NCBI GenBank assembly: GCA_036272735.1
Contig: DATAYF010000408.1
Location: 1-16,118, forward strand
Direction of reading: 5' to 3'
Length of the DNA: 16,118 nt
Source: DATAYF01 sp036272735
Lineage (GTDB): Bacteria; Chloroflexota; Ktedonobacteria; Ktedonobacterales; Ktedonobacteraceae
In this document: positions 7,699 to 14,203 of the stretch, piece after piece
Layout: each line of letters starts with the position of its first letter
Numbering within the stretch: the first letter of the stretch is position 1
Notes under the pieces: generated by a model
What the model was told of the DNA's origin: nothing
The model's input: only the letters and a program-made list of their open reading frames with translations
The model's database searches: none
Position numbers and translations under genes: made by a program

Positions 7699-7729
7699 GA
7701 AGCACCCCATGCGTAAACGCAGGGGCTTC
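7699..7729 (-). ncRNA. Right-end hairpin of an IS200/IS605-type element, possible omega RNA 3' end
   Basis: The minus strand reads GAAGCCCCTGCG, a short loop, then CGCATGGGGTGCTTC. This is an imperfect hairpin with bulges, located 10 nt after the tnpB stop codon. Such a subterminal hairpin just after tnpB is the transposon right end in IS200/IS605 elements, and in active TnpB systems it is part of the guide RNA scaffold. Here the nuclease is only a fragment, so the RNA is probably a relic. Confidence 0.55.
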
Positions 7730-7738
7730 TCAGCTAAC

Positions 7739-7933
7739 TTACGCTAACTGAAGGCTCCTACCGAGCCAACGATTTCTTATGTTGATGGCAGCATTGTGGT
7801 CCCTGTCCAGTTCGCACCCGCATTCGCATGAGCGCCAACGCTCATCAAGTGTTTTCTTGACGATGGTTCCGCAACTGCTGCATATCTGACTGGTATGTTT
7901 GGGATCAACTTTCACTACGTGAGTAGCGGCGCA
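7739..7933 (-). pseudogene. tnpB: C-terminal fragment of TnpB (IS200/IS605-type RNA-guided nuclease/accessory protein)
   Basis: A frame of 64 sense codons ends at the TAA (7739-7741). It reads HVVKVDPKHTSQICSSCG, then a spacer, then CECGCELDRDHNAAINIRN. This is the C-terminal TnpB zinc ribbon with its four cysteines (CSSC and CECGC), plus the conserved DRDHNAA segment that carries the last RuvC aspartate. About 300 N-terminal residues of a normal TnpB are missing. The fragment begins right after the stop codon of the LAGLIDADG gene, in the same frame and with no spacer. No start codon or ribosome binding site precedes it, so it cannot be translated alone. The right-end hairpin follows at the expected place. 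Confidence 0.88.
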
Positions 7934-8398
7934 TTATTCATCCTTCTTTGTAGTGCGCATAGCAATAAGTTCAACCTTTTGCATTTCTCTCCGCTCATTC
8001 TCTTCCTGAGTTAATGGTGTACTACTATGCCCACTAAATTTTACTTGGCGCTCTCTAAACTCGATAGCTAATTGTGCTTGTTCCTTCTTAACAATAAGGT
8101 ATGGAAGCATTGCGACAAGTATCTCATATGCCTCATTGGAACTCGCTCTCCATCGCCAAACTTTACGACTTCCAGCAGTGCGGTGATCTGAATTATGTGC
8201 AACCCTACCACCAAACTTTTCAAGAACCCAATTCAATACGCCTTCATGTGTATTGCCAATGCTAATCTCGATAAAGTAGGCAGAATAGGCCATGTATGAG
8301 CGAGACTGTTTAAAGATATTGACGCTACCTTCACCGTCAAACAAACCAGCAAGATAGGCTTTGTCTTCGCTGGTTGCGTTACTTATATTTGTATTCAT
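7934..8398 (-). CDS. LAGLIDADG-family homing endonuclease, single motif
   Basis: This is a 154-residue protein. The motif AYLAGLFDGEGSVNIF at residues 14-29 is the LAGLIDADG helix; its acidic residue Asp21 or Glu23 would bind the catalytic metal. The later segments RVWRWRAS-like (79-87) and LPYLIVKKEQAQLAIEF (98-114) match the core of single-motif, homodimeric family members. Length about 150 is normal. The start at 8398 (ATG) leaves the motif near the N-terminus; the frame also opens upstream at a TTG at 8461 inside a repeated sequence, which I consider spurious. There is no strong ribosome binding site. Such enzymes cut DNA to spread their own gene. Here it stands immediately before a TnpB fragment, inside mobile-element debris, so it may be an inserted selfish gene. 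Confidence 0.8.
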   Translation of the reverse strand: MNTNISNATSEDKAYLAGLFDGEGSVNIFKQSRSYMAYSAYFIEISIGNTHEGVLNWVLEKFGGRVAHNSDHRTAGSRKVWRWRASSNEAYEILVAMLPYLIVKKEQAQLAIEFRERQVKFSGHSSTPLTQEENERREMQKVELIAMRTTKKDE

Positions 8399-8432
8399 GA
8401 GATTATTATATCTCTGCCTTGTACTCACAGTA

Positions 8433-8461
8433 TCAGGGCAATCGCATCTAAATAAGCTCAA
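8433..8461 (-). repeat. 29-bp repeat, copy 1 (inverted relative to 10777-10805)
   Basis: The reverse complement of this stretch is identical over 29 nt to 10777-10805. It contains the 13-nt end GCAGGGCAATCGCA-like arm (CAGGGCAATCGCA at 8434-8446) but lacks the matching second arm, so it looks like a broken copy of the small palindromic element at 10749-10804. Confidence 0.8.
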
Positions 8462-8729
8462 AACCGTCCTGCGGCGAGCAGGAGTCAGGACGAGGGAAGC
8501 GCTAGAGGATCGGTCGAGAAATGGAGGAGGTTCAGGATACTCTTTATGAGATTCAGGATACTCTTTATAAAGAATCGCTTCTGAGCTCTAAGCAGAGGTT
8601 GGTAGACGCAGCGCATGAAAGGCTCTTTAGGGATCAGCGCATCCAAACTGGAAAACGGTATGCTCCAGTTTGGGTGCGATAGGTTCAATTCCATCTCTTT
8701 CAAACGACGAACGTGAAGTGATCTATTTC
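8462..8729. other. Region with hairpins, a 21-bp tandem duplication and a possible gene remnant
   Basis: It contains the inverted repeat CGTCCTG/CAGGACG at 8465-8471 and 8486-8492. Two copies of a 21-nt unit lie at 8531-8572, with 17 identical leading bases. A hairpin with arms CCAAACTGGA/TCCAGTTTGG lies at 8643-8673 and may end the hydrolase transcript. A minus-strand reading frame from an ATG near 8694 to 8485 contains WSIPFSSLDALIPKEPF, faintly like the N-terminus of IS1182-type transposases. Treat it as a possible remnant only. Confidence 0.4.
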
Positions 8730-9713
8730 CTATTCCTGTTCTGTTCCTTTCCCATTCTCCTGTCTGTTTTTAATGTCTCGAAGGATACGCAGAAACAAGG
8801 CAGGTTGGTCGACCATGGTCATATGTCCAGCATTCGGTATAATGTAGATCTTTTTCTCTGGGGCAGTGATTCTTTGAACATAGTCTTGCGTAAGAGCAAC
8901 GGGCGTCTGCCAGTCCTGTTCGCCGACAATGTAATAGAGAGGAACTGTGTATTCTGCCGGATCTGCATTTAAATCAAATCTTCCTAAGAAGGTCATCAGT
9001 TCTTTATTTGCTTTATTCCCGTTTATCAATGCAGAGAGGTCGGAGAATTGAAAAAGAGGACTGGTCAAAAGTGTTTTCAGCGGGGAGACATTCGACTTCA
9101 TCGTGAGATGATATTTCCCTTGCAATTTGCGGAGTTGGAGCGATTTCTTCAGCCATTGCGTATCGAATTGCTCTCCAGGATAGTCACCGAGAGCCTCAAG
9201 CTTTTTTAGCGCGCTCTGATCGTTTGCTTGAACAATGACCTCCTTCACTTTTGCATAGCTGAGGCGCTCACTTGCCAGTTTATTAATCACTTGTCCTACA
9301 CCAATATAATACGCGACTTCTTCTGGATGGCCTTTGATAAAAAGGCTCCCTAAAACACTTCCCCAGGAATGACCAAGGAGAACAATCTTCTGTTTGTGAT
9401 ATTTGCTCTTGAGATAGTGAACAATTTCCAGGACATCCTGGAGGAGCACCTCAAGAGTCGGATAGTTCTCCGGATTCTTCGTCAGCGTTTTTCCCGTCCC
9501 CCGTTGGTCCCAATGGATTACGGTAAACAGCTCTTCCCATGTTTCTTGAAAAGCATGTGCAAACAGGGATGCTGCACTTCCAGGTCCACCGTGCAAAAAC
9601 AGCAGGACTGGATTTTCATCGGTTGTCCCAGAATGAAATAGATACTGATGAATTCCGTTGATCAGGACGTATTCCTCAACACCCATGGCTTTTTTTGACT
9701 TCTTTTTCAGCAT
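8730..9713 (-). CDS. Alpha/beta hydrolase, proline iminopeptidase-like
   Basis: This is a 327-residue protein with the whole set of family motifs: HGGPG at 41-45 (oxyanion hole), WDQRG at 68-72, the nucleophile elbow GHSWGS with Ser116, the acid in VGEQDW with Asp267, and His297 in NAGHMTM. HGGPG plus WDQRG is the signature of the prolyl aminopeptidase branch (S33), which removes N-terminal proline or hydrolyses related amides and esters in the cytoplasm. No signal peptide is present. The start is ATG at 9713, because GGGGG lies 6 nt upstream; an earlier in-frame ATG at 9719 is too close to it. It begins 10 nt after the stop of a GbsR/MarR-type regulator on the same strand, so the two are an operon. 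The wording of the protein is Bacillus-like, suggesting transfer. The substrate is unproven. Confidence 0.88.
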   Translation of the reverse strand: MLKKKSKKAMGVEEYVLINGIHQYLFHSGTTDENPVLLFLHGGPGSAASLFAHAFQETWEELFTVIHWDQRGTGKTLTKNPENYPTLEVLLQDVLEIVHYLKSKYHKQKIVLLGHSWGSVLGSLFIKGHPEEVAYYIGVGQVINKLASERLSYAKVKEVIVQANDQSALKKLEALGDYPGEQFDTQWLKKSLQLRKLQGKYHLTMKSNVSPLKTLLTSPLFQFSDLSALINGNKANKELMTFLGRFDLNADPAEYTVPLYYIVGEQDWQTPVALTQDYVQRITAPEKKIYIIPNAGHMTMVDQPALFLRILRDIKNRQENGKGTEQE

Positions 9714-9723
9714 GATCATCCCC

Positions 9724-10233
9724 CTATTGAACAACATCTTTGCTCATTTCTTTACTGCGATTACGCCGGAGTGCATCGCGCCGTTTATACCATTCTTTAT
9801 GGAGGGCGGGTATTTGCTCGGCCAAGAATTCGGCAAGTGCGGCGGCTTCTTCTAACAGAGAGATGCGCGGATCTTGCCCCTCGTCCTTCAAAGCATTCAG
9901 ACCTTCTCGGAACAGGGCAGCCTGCTCTTGGTAAACGGTCGCGTCAAATCCTTTCCCCTCAATACCAACCGGATTGAGACTGATTGAATCGCTTCGTTGG
10001 CCAGCAGCGCGAGTTCGGTTGACAAGGTGGTAATTCTCCAGCGTTTGGACCGCGCCGGCAATGGCACTGCGGCTCGCCATGAGCGCATCAGCAAGCTCGC
10101 TCATTGACTGCTTCTCGGGGACACAGACCAGCAGGTAGCCAAGCAGCCGACCTACCATGGGAGGAAAACCGTACCGCAGGGTGTAAAAATGCCTGATGTG
10201 GTCTGCATACAGCAACTGCTCATCCTTATTCAT
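9724..10233 (-). CDS. GbsR/MarR-family transcriptional regulator
   Basis: This 169-residue protein has GFPPMVGRLLGYLLVCVP (residues 22-39) followed by a winged helix-turn-helix, MSELADALMASRSAIAGAVQ (44-63), and LENYHLVNRTRAAGQR (65-80), the wing region. The 'G.P...GR..G.LL' opening is typical of the GbsR branch, whose members repress neighbouring genes. The C-terminal third is helical and may mediate dimerisation. GAGGAAAGG lies about 8 nt before ATG 10233. Its stop is 10 nt from the hydrolase start, so it likely controls its own operon. A candidate promoter with an overlapping palindrome lies at 10358-10393. The ligand is unknown. Confidence 0.85.
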   Translation of the reverse strand: MNKDEQLLYADHIRHFYTLRYGFPPMVGRLLGYLLVCVPEKQSMSELADALMASRSAIAGAVQTLENYHLVNRTRAAGQRSDSISLNPVGIEGKGFDATVYQEQAALFREGLNALKDEGQDPRISLLEEAAALAEFLAEQIPALHKEWYKRRDALRRNRSKEMSKDVVQ

Positions 10234-10357
10234 ACGAAATACCTTTCCTCGATTTTTCTCTTTTCCTGGAGATGCTTTTCTTCACCTCAAGCAGGAAGAG
10301 CCCGCTTCTTGACGGAGCGTTCCAGTTCTCTGATCTGGAGTGATCTCCCTCCTGCAT

Positions 10358-10393
10358 ACAATAACATAGATAACAGAAATATCAAGAATATTT
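10358..10393 (-). promoter_or_regulatory. Promoter and possible operator of the regulator-hydrolase operon
   Basis: On the minus strand, TTGATA (10380-10385) and TATTGT (10358-10363) are 16 nt apart. An inverted repeat, AAATAT-5 nt-ATATTT, at 10377-10393 covers the -35 element. A MarR-type dimer bound here would block the promoter, which suggests autoregulation. Confidence 0.45.
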
Positions 10394-10473
10394 GTTATTT
10401 GTGGCCGTTATCAAGGAAACGGCAAGGAGCAAGGAAATGCAGCCAACGATATGGAAGCCTCCAATCAAATTGA

Positions 10474-10716
10474 GCAAGCAAGAGGAACAGGTCGTGGGCC
10501 GCATATTATGCCATCTGGATGGATGAGGCACTCCCGAACGAACCGATTGCTCGTTACAGCGAGGCAAATCGCCGCTTTATGCAGCAACTCCGTCAAGTAT
10601 TTGCCTCTCCTGGCGAGAAACACACTGCTCTTTTCAATCCCGAAAAGCAGTATGCTCCAACCACAGCAGAGCAAGTAGCGCACATGCTCATGGTGGAGGA
10701 ACAGGTGGAGGGATAA
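10474..10716 (+). pseudogene. Unrecognised coding remnant
   Basis: An open frame of 80 sense codons follows an in-frame stop at 10471-10473 and ends at the TAA 10714-10716. From the ATG at 10519 it encodes 65 residues with a protein-like composition, including EPIARYSEANRRFMQQLRQ and ending VAHMLMVEEQVEG. The ATG has no ribosome binding site. I recognise no family. It may be the 3' end of a lost gene or a small genuine protein. Confidence 0.3.
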
Positions 10717-10748
10717 TTGCTCATTCCTCGAAAAATGTCCTAAGTGGC

Positions 10749-10804
10749 CAGGGCAATCGCAGCGATTCTCTCTTTGTTGAGCTTATTTAGATGCGATTGC
10801 CCTG
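10749..10804. repeat. 56-bp MITE-like element with 13-bp terminal inverted repeats
   Basis: CAGGGCAATCGCA at 10749-10761 is the exact inverse of TGCGATTGCCCTG at 10792-10804. The right half (10777-10805) recurs inverted at 8433-8461. No clear target-site duplication is visible at the edges. Confidence 0.6.
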
Positions 10805-10822
10805 AATCGCGTTGTCTTTTAA

Positions 10823-10852
10823 TTGACACAGTGCATCCTACGCTGTTATACT
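10823..10852 (+). promoter_or_regulatory. Strong sigma-70-type promoter
   Basis: TTGACA (10823-10828) matches the consensus -35, and TATACT (10847-10852) differs from the consensus -10 by one base, with an 18-nt spacer. A near-perfect ribosome binding site follows within 20 nt. Confidence 0.65.
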
Positions 10853-10884
10853 GCAGGTATTCATTCCCCAAGGAGGTAGCGCAG

Positions 10885-10971
10885 ATGGCTGGCAACCTGT
10901 AGTTGCACGAGTATGATACTGGTAGATTGAACTTGATTGCCTGGTTCTGGAAGAATATGTATTCTTCGTAA
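10885..10971 (+). pseudogene. Mini-ORF of 28 codons interrupted by TAG at codon 6
   Basis: AAGGAGG ends 8 nt before the ATG at 10885, an ideal ribosome binding site. The frame reads MAGNL, then TAG at 10900-10902, then LHEYDTGRLNLIAWFWKNMYSS and TAA at 10969-10971. A single change from CAG to TAG would explain the interruption. Alternatively the functional product is only the 5-residue leader peptide MAGNL. The end of the frame overlaps a perfect inverted repeat, GAAGAATA/TATTCTTC, at 10950-10967, which could be a terminator or attenuator. No family is recognised. Confidence 0.4.
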
Positions 10972-11186
10972 AAACCCGGTTACTCAATCTCTTGTTTATA
11001 CTTTGCGTTACAGAAGTTGCCTGGCATGCTGACTGCGACTACACGCTTGCGTTTTCCTCGTATTCATTACGCCATTGTTGGTATGTCGATTCCCCTCTCT
11101 ACTATAATTGCGCTTCTGTTGCTTTCCGCAAAGGTTCTCTCTGCCATTTTACGTCTTTGTGACGCCGCCTACGGCAGCGGAAAAGG

Positions 11187-11237
11187 GGGAGGCTGGGGCA
11201 CAGCCCCAGACCCCAGTCAAGGGGCTGCTGCCCCTTG
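11187..11237 (+). repeat. GC-rich double hairpin upstream of the SDR gene
   Basis: Two adjacent hairpins: CTGGGGC-ACA-GCCCCAG at 11193-11209, and CAAGGGGC-TGCT-GCCCCTTG at 11218-11237. They resemble the GC-rich intergenic repeats seen in many bacterial genomes. They lie about 35 nt before the SDR start codon and would be in its leader if transcription starts upstream. Confidence 0.6.
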
Positions 11238-11271
11238 TAACCCTGGCTTTTGAATTAGGAGAAAGAAATAC

Positions 11272-12048
11272 ATGTCGATGGAAGCAATGAAACAGCGGAT
11301 TGCAATTGTGACGGGGGCGAGCCGGAGACGTGGCATTGGCGCTGCCGTCTGCCGCACACTGGCTGCCAGACACGTGGCCATCTTTTTTACGCATTGGCGT
11401 CAGTTTGATCGCGAGATGCCGTGGGGTGCGGATGAGGATGAACCTGAGAGCTTACGGGCTGAGTTACTCGGCATGGGCGTGGTGTGTGAGCATATGGAGA
11501 CGGATCTCAGCTTGCCTGCTACCCCCCAGCGCATTCTCGATGAGGTTGAGAAGCGTTTAGGCATGCCTTCGATCCTGGTGAATAACGCGGCTTACTCAAC
11601 CAATGGTAACTACGAGGAGTTGACGGCTGACATGTTGGATGCGCACTATGCTGTCAACATGCGTGGCACGTTCCTTTTAAGTACGGAGTTCGCTCGTCGT
11701 TATCCCGGAGGTCCCGGCGGGCGCATTATCAGCCTCACCTCCGGGCAATCCACGGGTCCGATGCCGAACGAACTGGCATACATTGCCACGAAAGGTGCTA
11801 TAGAGGCATTCACGGTTTCGTTGGCGGCTGACCTGGCGGCGAAGGGTATCACGGTTAACGCAGTCGACCCCGGCGCAACGGATACCGGCTGGATGCCGGA
11901 GGAATTGAAGGTGGAGATAGTGAAGCATTCACCACATGGCAGGATCGGGCAGCCCGAAGATGCTGCTCGCCTGATCGCTTTTCTCGCCAGCGACGAGGCT
12001 GAGTGGATCACCGGGCAAATCATCCATTCGCGTGGTGGTGGCATATAG
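11272..12048 (+). CDS. Short-chain dehydrogenase/reductase (SDR)
   Basis: This is a 258-residue classical SDR. The cofactor motif TGASRRRGIG (14-23) starts the Rossmann fold, followed by NNAA at 104-107, Asn129, catalytic Ser157 in TSGQS, and Tyr170/Lys174 in AYIATKGA. NAVDPGATDTGW (196-207) is the usual PG motif after the active site. Such enzymes oxidise or reduce alcohols and ketones with NAD(P)H. The name 3-ketoacyl-ACP reductase is often given but not proven. An insertion after strand 2, with HWRQFDREMPWG (41-52), is typical of a subgroup found in Bacillales and relatives. AGGAG lies about 10 nt before ATG 11272. The gene precedes the alkylation repair genes on the same strand by 68 nt, but has no obvious shared function. 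Confidence 0.9.
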   Translation: MSMEAMKQRIAIVTGASRRRGIGAAVCRTLAARHVAIFFTHWRQFDREMPWGADEDEPESLRAELLGMGVVCEHMETDLSLPATPQRILDEVEKRLGMPSILVNNAAYSTNGNYEELTADMLDAHYAVNMRGTFLLSTEFARRYPGGPGGRIISLTSGQSTGPMPNELAYIATKGAIEAFTVSLAADLAAKGITVNAVDPGATDTGWMPEELKVEIVKHSPHGRIGQPEDAARLIAFLASDEAEWITGQIIHSRGGGI

Positions 12049-12116
12049 GCTGTGGTGCTCATGGTAATGTCCGAAAACCGCTAGTCATGGTGGTGAAAAT
12101 CGTATATGATGATGCT

Positions 12117-13574
12117 ATGAAAACAGCACAGATTCACGACAATTTCGACCTTTGTTACCGGGCAATCTGTAGCCGTGATGCACGTTTTGACGGACGCTTC
12201 TTTACGGCAGTCACGTCTACGGGCATCTATTGTCGGCCGATCTGCCCGGCTCAGACGCCGCAGGCCAAAAACGTGCGCTTCTACGCGTGCGCGACGGCAG
12301 CCGAGGCGGCGGGATTTCGTGCCTGTCGCCGTTGTCGACCAGAGACGAGTCCAGGCTCGCCAGACTGGAACGTACGAGCTGACCTGGCTGCGCGGGCTTT
12401 GCGGCTGATTGCTGATGGGGTCGTCGATAGCGAAGGTGTGGCGGGATTAGCTGGCCGCCTGGCTGTCAGTGAACGGCATTTGCATCGTGAACTGATGGCG
12501 GAGGTTGGGGCCGGTCCACTGGCCCTGGCGCGTACGCGTCGAGCGCAAACCGCCCGTTTGTTGGTCGATCAAACTGATCTGCCACTGACGACAATCGCCT
12601 TCACGGCGGGTTTCGCCAGCATTCGCCAGTTCAACGACACCATGCAAGCAGCCTTTGGCTGCCCTCCATCGGAGTTGCGGCGCTCGTCTTCCACCAGCAA
12701 TGGTGGCGAGGGCAAGCTCGTGTTGCACCTGCCGTATCGTCCGCCATTCGATAGCGCCGCGCTGCTCGATTTTCTGGGTCGGCGCGCTATTCCAGGTGTG
12801 GAGGAGGTCGGCGCGGGTTGCTATCGACGGACGGTGGCGCTGGGGGAGACGCGCGGTATTGTGGAGATTGAGCCACAGCGCGAAAAACATGCCCTGGTGC
12901 TGCGCTTGCAATTGAACAGGTTGCAAGACATCAACGTGCTTGTGCAGCGCTGTCGCCACCTGTGTGATCTCGACGCCGATCCCACCGCCATTAACGAACT
13001 GTTGGGGGCCGATCCCATGCTGGCTCCGCTGATCGAGGCGCGTCCGGGGCTGCGTATTCCGGGTGCGGTGAACGGCTTTGAGATGGCGGTACGGGCGATC
13101 CTGGGCCAGCAGGTCTCGGTCGCCGGAGCGCGCACGCTGATCGGCCGTATGGTACAGAAGTTTGGTGAGCCGCTGGCTGCCGCTAGTGGTGCGCTCACGC
13201 ACTTTTTTCCCACGCCCGAAGTGATCGCGCAGGCTGATCTGGCGGGCCTGGGCATGACGGGTGGGCGTACGCGTGCGTTAAGGGCGCTAGCCGAGCAGGT
13301 GAGTGCAGGTCGCCTGGTATTGGAGCGTAGTGCTGATCGTGAGGAGGTCGGTGCGCGTTTATTGGAACTGCCAGGTGTGGGACCGTGGACCGCATCGTAC
13401 ATTGCGATGCGCGCACTGGGTGATCCCGATGCTTTTCCCGCGAGTGACCTGGGACTACGACGAGCGCTTGAGGCACACGGGTTAGCCGCGGATGTGAAGA
13501 GTATAACGAAGCATGCACAGGTGTGGAGACCCTGGCGTGGCTACGCGACCATGCACATCTGGGCCGGACTTTGA
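12117..13574 (+). CDS. alkA: Ada-N / AraC HTH / AlkA fusion: DNA-3-methyladenine glycosylase with regulator domain
   Basis: This 485-residue protein has three parts. Residues 12-75 are the Ada N-terminal zinc domain, with cysteines 39, 43, 70 and 73 in GIYCRPICPA and FRACRRCRP; Cys39 is the expected methyl acceptor for DNA methylphosphotriesters. Residues 85-190 are an AraC-type double helix-turn-helix. Residues about 200-485 are AlkA, with the HhH motif ELPGVGPWTASYIA (417-430) and catalytic Asp444 in FPASDLGLRR. It removes alkylated bases to start base excision repair and may activate its own gene when methylated. The same architecture is known from mycobacterial AdaA-AlkA. The start at ATG 12117 is the one nearest the Ada domain; an ATG at 12087 is possible and neither has a strong ribosome binding site. 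TATATGAT just upstream could be a -10 giving a nearly leaderless mRNA. The stop lies next to or overlaps the ogt start. Confidence 0.92.
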   Translation: MKTAQIHDNFDLCYRAICSRDARFDGRFFTAVTSTGIYCRPICPAQTPQAKNVRFYACATAAEAAGFRACRRCRPETSPGSPDWNVRADLAARALRLIADGVVDSEGVAGLAGRLAVSERHLHRELMAEVGAGPLALARTRRAQTARLLVDQTDLPLTTIAFTAGFASIRQFNDTMQAAFGCPPSELRRSSSTSNGGEGKLVLHLPYRPPFDSAALLDFLGRRAIPGVEEVGAGCYRRTVALGETRGIVEIEPQREKHALVLRLQLNRLQDINVLVQRCRHLCDLDADPTAINELLGADPMLAPLIEARPGLRIPGAVNGFEMAVRAILGQQVSVAGARTLIGRMVQKFGEPLAAASGALTHFFPTPEVIAQADLAGLGMTGGRTRALRALAEQVSAGRLVLERSADREEVGARLLELPGVGPWTASYIAMRALGDPDAFPASDLGLRRALEAHGLAADVKSITKHAQVWRPWRGYATMHIWAGL

Positions 13575-13594
13575 TGCACAGAAGGATGAAGAAG

Positions 13595-14125
13595 ATGCGA
13601 AAAACGGAGCAAGTTGTTTATTGGGACGCGGTAAAGTTCCGCGATTGGACATTTTATCTGGCGGCAACCGAGGCCGGTTTGTGTAGCGTTATGCTCCCCA
13701 ACGGCACGTTCGAAACAATGCGTGATTGGGTTGTGAAATACGTTCCCGGCGCGCAGCTTGTGGAGGACGCGGAGCAGATGCAGCCATACACGCGGCAATT
13801 GACCGAGTATCTGCGCGGCGAACGGAGCGAGTTTACGCTGCCGCTCGATCTGCGTGGCACGCCTTTCCAGGTGGACGTGTGGAATGCCCTGCGACGTATC
13901 CCTTATGGCGAGACGCGTAGCTACTCGGATATTGCCCAGGATGTGGATCGCGTGAAGGCGGTACGAGCGGTGGGAGCAGCCAATGGAGCCAATCCCATAC
14001 CGGTCATCATCCCCTGCCATCGCGTGATCGGCAAAGATGGCTCGCTGACCGGCTATGGTGGTGGCTTGCCCGTCAAGGCAGAACTGTTGCGGCTTGAAGG
14101 TATGGCTGAACGTGTAGTGTTGTAA
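13595..14125 (+). CDS. ogt: Methylated-DNA-protein-cysteine S-methyltransferase (Ogt type)
   Basis: This 176-residue protein has the C-terminal MGMT domain: FQVDVWNALRRIPYGETRSY (91-110), RAVGAANGANPIPVIIPCHR with the acceptor Cys141, and VIGKDGSLTGYGGG (144-157). It reverses O6-methylguanine and O4-methylthymine by taking the alkyl group onto Cys141 and is then spent. The N-terminal 80 residues form the usual RNase H-like domain. Three in-frame ATGs lie at 13574, 13586 and 13595. I chose 13595 because AGAAGG lies 9 nt upstream; ATG 13574 overlaps the alkA TGA (TGATG) and could be used by translational coupling. Together with the AlkA fusion it is a two-gene alkylation repair operon. Confidence 0.92.
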   Translation: MRKTEQVVYWDAVKFRDWTFYLAATEAGLCSVMLPNGTFETMRDWVVKYVPGAQLVEDAEQMQPYTRQLTEYLRGERSEFTLPLDLRGTPFQVDVWNALRRIPYGETRSYSDIAQDVDRVKAVRAVGAANGANPIPVIIPCHRVIGKDGSLTGYGGGLPVKAELLRLEGMAERVVL

Positions 14126-14131
14126 TTTGGA

Positions 14132-14156
14132 ATATGGCTATTTTAGATAGCCATAT
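14132..14156 (+). other. Short inverted repeat after ogt
   Basis: ATATGGCTA at 14132-14140 pairs with TAGCCATAT at 14148-14156 around a 7-nt loop, seven nt after the ogt stop. It has no T-run. The better terminator lies further on at 14204-14246. Confidence 0.45.
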
Positions 14157-14203
14157 CTGTCGATGAGTTAAGGGTAGTCTCTTTCAGATGACCTCTCTTG
14201 AGA

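Larger units (their letters stand above)
7358..7738. other. Region upstream of the precursor, with two inverted repeats
   Basis: No gene is supported here. It holds the long untranslated leader of the precursor, the candidate promoter at 7560-7588, the hairpin at 7591-7614, and a second hairpin, ACCAGAA/TTCTGGT, at 7656-7678. The IS200/IS605-type right-end hairpin at 7699-7729 marks the start of the mobile-element remnant. Confidence 0.5.
10234..11271. other. About 1 kb without a convincing intact gene
   Basis: Described from left to right: the regulator promoter (10358-10393), a possible gene remnant (10474-10716), a small palindromic element (10749-10804), a strong promoter (10823-10852) with a perfect ribosome binding site and an amber-interrupted mini-ORF (10885-10971), a hydrophobic reading frame at 11026-11253 that I do not trust, and a GC-rich double hairpin (11187-11237). 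Confidence 0.5.

Noticed and set aside
7934..8398. Intein within TnpB
   Set aside because: There is no intein splice motif (no His-Asn end, no N-terminal block), the frame is closed by TAA at the junction, and the N-terminal TnpB part is absent.
7934..8461. Longer LAGLIDADG protein starting at TTG 8461
   Set aside because: The extra 21 residues are encoded by the 29-bp repeat and there is no ribosome binding site; the ATG at 8398 is preferred.
11017..11253. 78-codon frame with one hydrophobic segment
   Set aside because: It has no ribosome binding site, and its C-terminal third is just the translated GC-rich double hairpin.
12447..13202. 251-codon open frame on the minus strand
   Set aside because: It lies wholly opposite the clearly coding AlkA fusion, has low-complexity Arg/Gln-rich translation and no domain; it is a mirror of a GC-rich gene.
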